Origin: Isotricha intestinalis
Taxonomy: Eukaryota; Ciliophora; Litostomatea; Vestibuliferida; Isotrichidae
Assembly: GCA_023807065.1 (NCBI GenBank)
Contig: JAJJLU010003488.1
Coordinates: 1 to 64,000 of the forward strand
Direction: 5' to 3'
Length of the DNA stretch: 64,000 bases
Of this stretch, positions 49,001-58,434 are shown piece by piece. Position numbers and translations under genes: made by a program. Within the stretch, counting starts at the first letter, position 1. The number at the start of each line of letters is the position of its first letter. Below the pieces are notes generated by a model that worked only from the letters and a program-made list of their open reading frames with translations, made no database searches and was not told the DNA's origin.

Positions 49001-50788
49001 ATGTCATATATAGGAATAGATTTAGGAACAACAAATTCAAGTGTTGGATTATATGATGAGCAAAGTAATAAAGTTATTATTATTCCAAATGAAGAAGGAA
49101 AATTTTCAACTCCATCAATAGTTTCATTCACGGAAACAAATATATTAATAGGTAATGCTGCAAAAAATAATCTAACAAGAAATCCTTCAAATACAATATA
49201 TGATTTAAAACGTTTTATTGGAAGAACATTTAAAGATATGATTATTCAAGAAGATAAAGAATTTGTGACATATAAACTTGAAGATAATAATGGAGTTCCA
49301 ATAATAAAAATTGGGTATAAAAATAAATTAAGGGAAATGAAACCAGAAACAATAATAGCATTAATTCTTTCAAAAATGACAAAAATGGCGAAAGAATTTA
49401 AAAAAACAGAAATAAAAGATGCAATAATAACAGTTCCAGCACATTTTAATATTATTCAAAGACAAGCAACTAAAGATGCAGGAAGAATTGCAGGATTAAA
49501 TGTTTTAAGATTAATTAATGAACCTACTGCTGCTGCTATTACTTATAAATTACATAATGAATTTAAAGATAAAAGAAATGTATTAATATTTGATTTAGGT
49601 GGAGGAACTTTTGATGTCTCTATTGTTTATTTAGAGGGTGATATTATTGAAGTTAAATCTACTTATGGAGATCCTCATTTAGGAGGAGAAGATTTTGATG
49701 AAAATCTTATAAATTTTTGTATAAAGGAATTTGAAGAAGAAACTGGAATTAATATATCAAACAACGATAAATCAAAACAGAGGTTAAAAAAAGAAGTTGA
49801 AAGATTAAAAAAAATTTTATCATCTTCTGAAGAAGCATTATTAGAAATTGATAGTTTAGCAAATGAAAAAGATTTTTTATTATCAATTAATAAAGCTGAC
49901 TTTGAAAATATGAATTATGATTTGTTTAAAAGATGTATTGATTGTGTTGAAAAAGCTATTAAATATGCAAAACTTTCCAAAAAAGATATTAATGATATTG
50001 CTCTTGTTGGAATGTCTTCTAATATTCCTAAAATGAAAGAATTATTATTAAAGTTTTTTGAAAGAAAAGAAATGAATAAAGGTTTTAATATTAGTATAAA
50101 TCCAGAAACTGCAGTAGCATATGGTGCAGCATATCAAATTTATTCAGTTAAAAAAGGTTTGAATAATTTAATTCTTTCAGATATTATTTCTCAATCAATT
50201 AAAATAAATGTTAATGATAATGAAACAGAACTATTTCAAATAGGAACTAAAATTCCTATTCAAAAAATAATAAATTATATAATAGAAAAAGAAAAATTAT
50301 CAATCAAAGTTTTTCAAAAAATAATGACATATTCAAAAAAAAACAAATCTTCTTCTTCTTTTTATGAAGAAATAGGAGAATATATTATTGAAGGAAAAAA
50401 GAATACAAAAATTAAAGTAACTTTTATTATTACTGTTGATAATCTTTTTTGTTTAAGAGCAGAAGATTCTTCAGGAAAAAAAATTAAAATAATAGAAAAT
50501 CCAAATAAAAGACAATTAAATTTATTAGAAATTAAAGAAATGGAAAAAGAAGTTATTGAACTTAATAAAGATATTAAATATAAAGAAATTCTAACAAAAA
50601 TAAAAAATTATGTTATGGGATTATATTTAAAGAATAAAGATGATAAAATTAAAGATTTACTTGATTATATAAAACAAAATGAAAATAGTTTTGTTGATTT
50701 AAAAGTTATTATTGAAAAAAGTAAAGGACTATTTGAACTAAATGAAATTGAAAATTTAGATATAAATGATATTAAATTATTTATATAA
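49001..50788 (+). CDS. Divergent Hsp70-family protein
   Basis: 595 residues. The ATPase domain keeps IGIDLGTTNSSVGLYDEQ, FDLGGGTFDVSIVYLEGD and GDPHLGGEDFDENL, so ATP binding looks intact, but the usual VGGSxRIP loop reads VGMSSNIPKMKE. The substrate domain is strongly altered: ILSDIISQSIKINVN replaces VxPLSLGIE, and FQKIMTYSKKNK replaces VYQGER. Ends FVDLKVIIEKSKGLFE ... without EEVD. Probably a specialised co-chaperone or nucleotide-exchange-type Hsp70 relative rather than a general foldase; this is inference. Lies 104 bases after the canonical copy on the same strand, so it is likely an old tandem duplicate. Confidence 0.88.
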   Translation: MSYIGIDLGTTNSSVGLYDEQSNKVIIIPNEEGKFSTPSIVSFTETNILIGNAAKNNLTRNPSNTIYDLKRFIGRTFKDMIIQEDKEFVTYKLEDNNGVPIIKIGYKNKLREMKPETIIALILSKMTKMAKEFKKTEIKDAIITVPAHFNIIQRQATKDAGRIAGLNVLRLINEPTAAAITYKLHNEFKDKRNVLIFDLGGGTFDVSIVYLEGDIIEVKSTYGDPHLGGEDFDENLINFCIKEFEEETGINISNNDKSKQRLKKEVERLKKILSSSEEALLEIDSLANEKDFLLSINKADFENMNYDLFKRCIDCVEKAIKYAKLSKKDINDIALVGMSSNIPKMKELLLKFFERKEMNKGFNISINPETAVAYGAAYQIYSVKKGLNNLILSDIISQSIKINVNDNETELFQIGTKIPIQKIINYIIEKEKLSIKVFQKIMTYSKKNKSSSSFYEEIGEYIIEGKKNTKIKVTFIITVDNLFCLRAEDSSGKKIKIIENPNKRQLNLLEIKEMEKEVIELNKDIKYKEILTKIKNYVMGLYLKNKDDKIKDLLDYIKQNENSFVDLKVIIEKSKGLFELNEIENLDINDIKLFI

Positions 50789-50832
50789 AATTAAAAATTT
50801 TTTTTATTTTTAACATTAATTTTTTTTAAAAA

Positions 50833-51387
50833 TTATTCTTTAATTTTTTGAATTCTTAAAAATAATTTATTCATTGTTTTTCTATATTCTTTTTTAGAAA
50901 CATCTCTATTTGATAAAGTATTAAAATTTATTGTATTTGAATTTATTGCTTGATTTTTATCTCCTATTTTAATAAAATTTCTTATTTTATTTTCTTGTTT
51001 TTTATATAAAACATTATAAAAGTTCATTTTGAGATTAAGATTTTTCATTATATATTCAAAACCATAATTTTTATGTTCAAATATTTTACTTTTTATATTT
51101 GAATAATCATACATTTGTTTTCCTTTTGTATTAAAATAAGTTGATTGATAAGTACTTGTTTGATTATATTTTTCAGGACTTTTTAATTTTAATTTAAAAG
51201 ATATTCTTTTTTTATTATTTAAATCATCAGATAAATCTTTATATAAATATTTTACTTTTATTGGTTTTAATTTAGCATATATACCCATCATTACCTTTTC
51301 ATCTTCAGTGTATTTTATTGGTCTTCTATATAATTCTTCTGAAGAAGGAATAAAACATTTTATTTTTCCTTTTTTTTGAACTTTCAT
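50833..51387 (-). CDS. Basic protein of unknown function
   Basis: 184 residues, Lys/Asn/Tyr-rich. KCFIPSSEELYRRPIKYTED near the N-terminus and a C-terminal basic helix (NRDVSKKEYRKTMNKLFLRI). No membrane segment or recognised motif. Converges with the divergent Hsp70, 44 bases between stops. Could be a ciliary or cytoskeletal accessory protein; no direct support. Confidence 0.5.
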   Translation of the reverse strand: MKVQKKGKIKCFIPSSEELYRRPIKYTEDEKVMMGIYAKLKPIKVKYLYKDLSDDLNNKKRISFKLKLKSPEKYNQTSTYQSTYFNTKGKQMYDYSNIKSKIFEHKNYGFEYIMKNLNLKMNFYNVLYKKQENKIRNFIKIGDKNQAINSNTINFNTLSNRDVSKKEYRKTMNKLFLRIQKIKE

Positions 51388-51473
51388 TATATTAATTTAT
51401 AAATTAAATTATATATTAACATAATAAATAAAAGCTCAAAAAGAATAAAAATAAAGAAATATTTAATTATAAT

Positions 51474-52727
51474 ATGAATGAGCATTCTAAAAATCAAAAA
51501 TTAATTTCTTATCAACCATATATTCTCAGAAAACAAAATTTAAAGAAATACATCGAAGATTCTCAAAATGAAAATCCAATAGAAGATAAAAATAATGAAT
51601 ATCCTTATATAAAAAAGATTAATAAATTAGAAAAAAAAATAGAAAAATTACAGAAAGAAAATGAACTTCAGAAAAAACAATTAAGTATGATTTCTTCAAA
51701 TGGAAAATTTAATTTATCAGAAATTGGGAATAAAAAATTAAAAAAATCATTTTCTTATGCAAGAGATTATACAGGAAATGATGATAATAATTATTATTAT
51801 AGAAATAATAATATTTCATCACCTTATGAAAATTATAATAAAGATAAAATAATTAGAGAAGATATAAAAAATTTAAAAAGAAGTTATTATAATATTAAAT
51901 TTACTATGGAAAAAAAAATGAAAGACCTTGAAAAGAAACAAAAAATAAACTTTGAATATTTAAAAAATAAATTAGATGGTAATTCTTTTACTCAAAAATA
52001 TAAAGATATTCCAAAAGAAAATTTATCTTTTTATGTTAAAAAAATAGTTGAACAAAGACAAAATTCTTTTGAAGAAGAATTAAGAAGAAAAATGAGATTA
52101 GAAAAAGCAATTAATAATAAAATTGAAGAAAGTATATTAGAAAAATATAGAAATTCTTCTTTCAAAGAAAATAATAATTATAATTTAAATGAAAGAACTA
52201 AATTTTTATTAAATGAAATGTTAGAAGAAAAAAGAAATAAAAATAATTCTTTTCAATTACCTTTATTAAATAATAAATATAATTTAAATAATAAAAGTGA
52301 AAGAGTATTATTATTAGAAAAAAAAAATAATGAAATTTTAAAAAGAATATTAGAATTACAGAAAAACAAAGAAATGAGAAGAATGAAAAAAAATTTAATG
52401 GAAAAAAGATTAATAAATAATAATTATATGTTAAATAATTATGAAAATGAAATTTATAATAACAATTATTATAAAAGAAATTATAATAATAATTATATTC
52501 CTAGAAGTAATGAACCTTATAAAAGAAGAAAAATAATAAGAGAAAGTGATGAAAGTGAAGAAAGTGAAAGTTCAGAAAAAGAGAAAAAAAAATATAAAAA
52601 GAAGAAAAAGAAAAAAATTAGTGAATCAGAAGAAAATTCAAATTCTGAAAATCAATCAAAAAATGAATATGAATCAAATTTAACTACAAAAACATATATA
52701 AAAACAGAATCATCAGAATCAAATTAA
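51474..52727 (+). CDS. Coiled-coil protein with acidic/basic tail, unknown
   Basis: 417 residues. Coiled coil at about 45-70 (KINKLEKKIEKLQKENELQK) and longer helical stretches to about 330; the C-terminus (355-417) alternates Ser/Glu-rich and Lys-rich runs (ESDESEESESSEKEKKKYKK). The opening (QKLISYQPYILRKQNLKKYI) looks conserved-like but is not recognised. No membrane segment. Divergent from the gene at 50833, 86 bases between starts. Confidence 0.6.
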   Translation: MNEHSKNQKLISYQPYILRKQNLKKYIEDSQNENPIEDKNNEYPYIKKINKLEKKIEKLQKENELQKKQLSMISSNGKFNLSEIGNKKLKKSFSYARDYTGNDDNNYYYRNNNISSPYENYNKDKIIREDIKNLKRSYYNIKFTMEKKMKDLEKKQKINFEYLKNKLDGNSFTQKYKDIPKENLSFYVKKIVEQRQNSFEEELRRKMRLEKAINNKIEESILEKYRNSSFKENNNYNLNERTKFLLNEMLEEKRNKNNSFQLPLLNNKYNLNNKSERVLLLEKKNNEILKRILELQKNKEMRRMKKNLMEKRLINNNYMLNNYENEIYNNNYYKRNYNNNYIPRSNEPYKRRKIIRESDESEESESSEKEKKKYKKKKKKKISESEENSNSENQSKNEYESNLTTKTYIKTESSESN

Positions 52728-52817
52728 TATAAAAACACAATATTTTATTTATATATAAAAATTAAATAAATATAATAACACAAATAAAAATTTATTCATT
52801 CTATCATAAAAAATAAA

Positions 52818-54092
52818 ATGTCATTATCAACGACTCAAAAAGTAATATTATTACTTTTCTACATATCAATATGTGTATTAACAGAAATATTTTACAGAGA
52901 AAAATTGTTTTCTAAAAGTATAGAATTTGAGAAAGAATTTCAACATTATTTTTCTTCAAAAATATCTCAATATTTTTTTACAATAATAACAAATTTTGGT
53001 TCTCAAGTGTTTTACATTCCAGTATTTATAATATTTTTTTACTTAAATCCAATAAATTACAATTTTTACATATTATCTACATTAATAATATCAATATACA
53101 TAGATTGTTTATTAAAAATAATATATCATGATCCAAGGCCATTTTGGAAAGAAAAAAATTTGTATAAAGAATGCGAAGGTGGATTTGGAAATCCAAGTGG
53201 TCATTCTTTTGGTTCCTGTGCTACTTACTTAGGAATTTATCATTTAAGTATGAGAAATAAATATTTCAAAAAAAAAAATAATATTAAAATTTTTTTCTTT
53301 TTTTTTACTCTCATTTTCATTTTTCTTATTATGATTAGTAGATTATATAATGGTACTCATTCTATTAATCAAATTATTTATGGTTTTTTATTAGGATTAT
53401 CTATTTATTTTCTAATGTTTTTTATTATTAATGGTTATTTATGGAATCCAAAAAGTTTTTTCGATAAAATTGAAAAAGGAAAAATTTTTATGATTCCTCT
53501 TTTTATTTTTTTAATTGCTTTTATTCTTCCTTTTTATTTCATTTTTAATGCCGATGAAAATGATATTAATGATTATAATATTATTTTAAATTCTGTTTGT
53601 CCTAATGTTAAAAATTATGCTAAATTTAATAATAATGGAATGCTTGGTTGTCTTTTAATTTTAATTGTTTTTGGAATGTATTTAGGAATTTTGTTTTTAA
53701 AAAAAAAAAGTGAAATTAATTTTCCTGATTGTGAAAATAAAATTATTAATTGGAATAATATGAATTATAAAATTACTTTTATTAGAGGATTTATTTCTAT
53801 TATTTTTTGTCTTCCTGTTTTATTATTTTTAATTGTTATTTTTGAAAATAATTTACTATTGTTTTTTATTATTAATATTGGATGTACTTTTTTTTTTAGT
53901 GGATTTCTTTTGTTTGGTCCTGGACTTTATTATGGTTTTATTTTAGGGGAAAAAATAGAAAAAAAATTATATAATATTAATGTTTTTTCTATTGAAAGTA
54001 AAACTAATTATGCTGAAGTTGATGATGATGAAAGTGGAGAAAAAAGTAAAGCAGCTCCACCTGATAAATTTACTATTGTTGAAATTCTTTAA
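52818..54092 (+). CDS. PAP2-superfamily membrane phosphatase
   Basis: 424 residues with about eight membrane helices. The three phosphatase motifs are complete: KIIYHDPRPF (Lys100, Arg107, Pro108), GNPSGHSFG (Ser127, Gly128, His129, the acid/base His) and SRLYNGTHSINQIIYG (Ser174, Arg175 and the nucleophile His181). Such enzymes dephosphorylate lipid phosphates (phosphatidate, sphingosine-1-phosphate) or glucose-6-phosphate at the ER or plasma membrane. The N-terminal helix and the GNPSGH motif resemble the glucose-6-phosphatase/S1P-phosphatase group, but the substrate cannot be decided. All catalytic residues are present. Confidence 0.92.
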   Translation: MSLSTTQKVILLLFYISICVLTEIFYREKLFSKSIEFEKEFQHYFSSKISQYFFTIITNFGSQVFYIPVFIIFFYLNPINYNFYILSTLIISIYIDCLLKIIYHDPRPFWKEKNLYKECEGGFGNPSGHSFGSCATYLGIYHLSMRNKYFKKKNNIKIFFFFFTLIFIFLIMISRLYNGTHSINQIIYGFLLGLSIYFLMFFIINGYLWNPKSFFDKIEKGKIFMIPLFIFLIAFILPFYFIFNADENDINDYNIILNSVCPNVKNYAKFNNNGMLGCLLILIVFGMYLGILFLKKKSEINFPDCENKIINWNNMNYKITFIRGFISIIFCLPVLLFLIVIFENNLLLFFIINIGCTFFFSGFLLFGPGLYYGFILGEKIEKKLYNINVFSIESKTNYAEVDDDESGEKSKAAPPDKFTIVEIL

Positions 54093-54344
54093 TATTTTTT
54101 TTTTAATTATTAATAGATTATTTCTTTAAGAATATATTATTTTTTTAAGTTTGGGAATAATTTTTATTGTTTAATTATCATAAATTATTTAATAATATTC
54201 CAAACTTAAAATAAAAATTGAAATGATTTTTTAAAAAAATATACTAATAAATTTCAAATGAAGGGAAATTAAAAATAAAATAATTTTTCATATTTTATAT
54301 ATATAAATGAAATTATTGAAATATATTAAAAAAAAATTCAATAT

Positions 54345-55288
54345 TTATATATTATTAAAATCAAAGTAACCAATATCTGAAATAAATTCTCTTTTTGGTT
54401 TTTTTTTAATAATATTTTGTTTTTTATTCAGAAATTTATTTTTATTATTTTCTTTGATTTCCTTATTATTTTTATTTTTGAAATTTTCATCTTTCTTTTT
54501 ATTTATAAAATTAAAATTTTCTTTATTTTTATCTTTTATGAAAGGAGTATTATTTATTATATTTTTTTTTTTTAAATCTTCAAAAGAACTTAAATTTTTT
54601 GTATTATTTAATTTACTTAAAGTAGAATCAGATTTACTTAAAATATTATTTTGAGGAGGAGAAATATTTTTATTATATTTAGGAGAAGTGATAAATTTTT
54701 GACTATAACTTTTGAAAATGGTTTTTTATGAGTAAAATCAAACTCTTTTGGAGTTAAATTATTGAATTCATTATTTTCTTTTAATAATAGTTCATTAGTT
54801 GAAAAAGTTTTTTCTTTTGTTGATTGTAAATTTAGATTTTTATTAATAAAACCGTTTATAAATTGGGAATTAATTTTTTTTCCTTTTTTTGGAGTAATAT
54901 CTTTTAAAGAAAAATTAATATTTAAATTATTTTTATATTTTGAATTGTCTGAAAAAGGTTTTAAACTATATAAATTTTCTCTTAAATTATTTATATCTTT
55001 TGAATCATTTAAATCATTTTTTATATTTGATTTTATTGGTAATTTTCCATTTAAAGAAACTTCACTTGATTCTGTTTTAATATATATTTCTTCTTCTTTT
55101 TTTTTTTCTTCTTTTTTATATTTATTTTCTTCTTTTGTATCTTTAATTATATAAATTATTCTTAATTGTTCAGGAAAAGTATTTAAATTATTATTTCCTT
55201 TTTTATTTTTAATATTATTATTTAATGAATATATATCAAATCCTTTATAAAAATATTCAATCCATTCATTATAAGTATTACTATCCAT
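54345..55288 (-). CDS. Low-complexity protein interrupted by one frame change
   Basis: The first open frame (55288-54638, 216 codons) ends in a hydrophobic run (SLLLNIIKIFLLLKIIF) unlike the rest. Shifting frame at the TTTT run 54710-54713 (AAAA on the coding strand) restores an Asn/Lys/Ser-rich reading, SYSQKFITSPKYNKNISPPQ, that stays open for about 120 codons to KREFISDIGYFDFNNI and a TAA at 54345-54347. One extra A in that run would join both parts into about 313 residues. Either a sequencing/assembly indel, a recent mutation, or a programmed -1 shift. No domain is recognised; the N-terminus (NTYNEWIEYFYKGFDIYSLN) is the only folded-looking part. Confidence 0.65.
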
Positions 55289-55513
55289 TAAACTTTATTT
55301 TAAATTATATTTGTAATTATTAATATTATTTCATCAAAAAAATACTTAAAATAAATAATAAAGAATAAAAAAATAAATGAATAAAAAATAAATATATTAT
55401 TTCTTAAGTTAAAATTATTTTTTTTAATTATAAAACTTCTTTTTATATTAATAAAAAATTATATTTTGCATTTAAAGATTTTGATTTTGAATATTTATAA
55501 TTTGATAATTTAA

Positions 55514-57943
55514 TTATTGAATATTTTTTGTTAATTTAATTCCAAAATCAGATTTATTCCTAGGAAATATTCTTTTATATTTATTTTCAAAATTTCTTTT
55601 TTCATAAATAGGAGGTAATTTACTTTTATTTTTATGAATATCAATAGAAGAATAATTTTTAATAAGTTTTTTATTTTTATTTAAATAATTAATTAATTCT
55701 TCATCATCAGAATTATAATTTTCTTCAAAAATTTGTTTATCATTTTCATTCATATTTAAATCTTCTATATTAATTTCATCTAATTTTTCCCATGAAATTT
55801 TATTTAAATATTTATTTTCATTTTTTATTTGATTCTCTAAAATTTTATTTTGAATTTCTATTTCTTTATCTAATAATTTATTTGAATATTTTTTTTCCTT
55901 TTGTCTTTTTATTGAATGTAATTCCAATTGTTTATTATTTAATTCAAATAATTTTAATTTATGTTTATATAATAAATCTTTTTGTAATATTTTTTGAGAT
56001 AATAATAATTTTTCTTTTTCTTTTCTTTTTGTTTCTATTATTTTTTTTATTTCATTATTTTCTTCTACTTTAAATTTAAAAATTTTCTTTTTTGGAATTT
56101 TTATTTTTTTTTCCTTTGAATTATAAGGAAGAATAAAACCTTTCATTTTATTTCTATATATTTTTTTTTGATAAATTCCAAGATAATCATAAAAATTTTC
56201 TAATATTTCTTTATATGATTGTTTCACTAATTTTTCATATTCAAATTTAAAAGAAGAAATTTCATATTTTATATTTAAAAAAATAGAATTATCTTTATTA
56301 TTATTTTTATTATTTTTTTCACATAAATTTAATTTTTCTTCATAATGTGAAATTTTTTTTAATAAAATATTTTTTTTATTATCATGAAAAGCAAAACATA
56401 AATTTTCAAGAGCAATTAAAAATTCTTTAAAATTTAAATTATATAAATTTGAAGAATTTTTTTTATAAATTTCAACTAATTTTTGTCTAGAAATATTAAT
56501 TGAAAATTCAGAACAAAATTTAGAAAATTCAGATAAATTTAATAAACTTTTCTTATCATCAATAGCAGAAAATAATCCATTTCCAGAAATTACATAATTA
56601 TGTTGATTAGAATAAAATTCAAATATTTCTTTTAAAGAAATTAATCTTATTTCTTCTTTTAAAATTGGATTTTCTGTTTTAAAATTATTATTTAAAGAAA
56701 TATTTGAATGTGAATTATTATTTATTGTATTATTTGAATTATTATTTGAATTTAAATTTGTATTATAATTTGTATTTTGATTTGATTGATTTTTTTCTTG
56801 TGAAAGTCTTATTTTATTTATTGAGTTATTAAAATAATTTATATCATTTATTGAATTTTTTAAATTTTGAAAATTATTTTTTGGAATATCTAATTTTGTT
56901 TTTAAATTTAATTCTATTTCTTTATTAATAAAAAATTCTTCATCAATTAATTCTGGTTCTTTTAAATATTTTATTTTATGATTTAACCATATTTTTTTTG
57001 CTAATAATTTTTCAATCATATCTTGTATTATTATTCCATTTTCCTTATTATTTTTCTTTTCTAATAATATTTTTTCATATAATTTAATATTTTGATTTAA
57101 TGATTGTTTTTGTTTTAAACATTTATTTAATTCTTTTTCTTTTGATGGATTTAATTTAAATAATATATCATTTTTATTATTTATTAAATTGATTTTTTCT
57201 AAAATATCTTTATCAAATAATATATTTAATTCTTTTGATAAATCATTATTTATTTCTATTATTTTATAATTGGGAAATTTTTGTAAAAAATCAGAGATAA
57301 TTAAAATTAGAGATTCAATATATAAATTGTTATTTTGAGGTAAATATTTATCTATTATTTCCTTATTTTCATTAAAATCTAAATTTTCTTCATTTATTTG
57401 TTCACTTGATTTGATTATTTTTCCATTATTATTATATTCAACTATTGGTTTGTTTATTTCTTCTTCTTCATTATTTATATTATTTTCTTTGTTTTTAATT
57501 AAAAGTAATGGTTTTATTTTTCTAATATAAAATATTTTATTATATTTTTCTATATGATTATTTTCAAAAAGATAATTTTTTATTTTTTGAAAGACAACCC
57601 TCATTTCTTTTTTCTTTTCTTCTGTTCTATATAAATTAGAAATAAATATATCTTTTGGATGATGAATTTCAAAAATTAAACAATTTATATTTTCAAATAT
57701 TTCATTTAATATTAATTCAAATTTGTCAATATTAATAATATAAAAATTAATTCCTAAATTATTATCGAATTCATTTATATTATATTTATTGTATATATCT
57801 TTAATTTGTATATCATAGATTTCAAATTTTCTTTTTATTATATATATTGACCTATATAAAGACATTGTTTCAAAAGAATTTTCATTTGAATCATTTATAA
57901 CATTTTCTTTTATTTTATTTTTCTCATCAGTTAAAATTTCCAT
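55514..57943 (-). CDS. Large coiled-coil protein with degenerate EF-hand-like region
   Basis: 809 residues. The N-terminal third (about 1-240) is mixed and includes NCLIFEIHHPKDIFISNLYR; the middle has an Asn/Ser run (about 385-420) and then an EF-hand-pair-like segment (about 450-515: NGLFSAIDDKKSLLNLSEFS; LVEIYKKNSSNLYNLNFKEF) in which the calcium-binding loops lack most acidic ligands. The C-terminal part (about 640-760) is a long coiled coil (ETKRKEKEKLLLSQKILQKD). This architecture is common among axonemal and basal-body proteins, so a ciliary role is plausible but unproven. Confidence 0.65.
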   Translation of the reverse strand: MEILTDEKNKIKENVINDSNENSFETMSLYRSIYIIKRKFEIYDIQIKDIYNKYNINEFDNNLGINFYIINIDKFELILNEIFENINCLIFEIHHPKDIFISNLYRTEEKKKEMRVVFQKIKNYLFENNHIEKYNKIFYIRKIKPLLLIKNKENNINNEEEEINKPIVEYNNNGKIIKSSEQINEENLDFNENKEIIDKYLPQNNNLYIESLILIISDFLQKFPNYKIIEINNDLSKELNILFDKDILEKINLINNKNDILFKLNPSKEKELNKCLKQKQSLNQNIKLYEKILLEKKNNKENGIIIQDMIEKLLAKKIWLNHKIKYLKEPELIDEEFFINKEIELNLKTKLDIPKNNFQNLKNSINDINYFNNSINKIRLSQEKNQSNQNTNYNTNLNSNNNSNNTINNNSHSNISLNNNFKTENPILKEEIRLISLKEIFEFYSNQHNYVISGNGLFSAIDDKKSLLNLSEFSKFCSEFSINISRQKLVEIYKKNSSNLYNLNFKEFLIALENLCFAFHDNKKNILLKKISHYEEKLNLCEKNNKNNNKDNSIFLNIKYEISSFKFEYEKLVKQSYKEILENFYDYLGIYQKKIYRNKMKGFILPYNSKEKKIKIPKKKIFKFKVEENNEIKKIIETKRKEKEKLLLSQKILQKDLLYKHKLKLFELNNKQLELHSIKRQKEKKYSNKLLDKEIEIQNKILENQIKNENKYLNKISWEKLDEINIEDLNMNENDKQIFEENYNSDDEELINYLNKNKKLIKNYSSIDIHKNKSKLPPIYEKRNFENKYKRIFPRNKSDFGIKLTKNIQ

Positions 57944-58434
57944 AATTTAATTTATTATATTATTGAAAAAATATATAGTTGAAATGAATTTATTATATAT
58001 TTTTTAAATAATAATTATTTTTTTAATGATTTGTGAAGAAATTTTTTAAGCTCTAAACTAAGAAAAATCCATAACAAAAAATAAAAATGATATTATTAAT
58101 AAGAATAATTATCAAAGAGACATCACATTAGTTTTAGGAAATAATAGAAAATATTCAAATATATAAAAACTTTTAATTTCAAAAAGGAAAATGATAAAAA
58201 TTTACTTATAATTAAATATTAAACATGAAAAAGAAAATAATCTAATTTTTTTTATTAAAATATAATTCAAGAACTTTTCTTTTAAAAAGAGAGAAAATTA
58301 TTCGAATAGAAAAAAAAAAAATTAGAAATATATAATATTTTAAATTTTTATAAAAAAACAATATTTTATATACTTCAAATTTAAATTGAAAAAAAAAAAA
58401 TAAAAAAAACAACTAAATAAAGAATAAAAAAATA
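57944..58434. other. Divergent intergenic region, nothing recognised
   Basis: 490 bases between two divergent genes, extremely AT-rich with long A runs just upstream of the ATG at 58435. It presumably holds both promoters, but no motif can be named with support. Confidence 0.55.
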
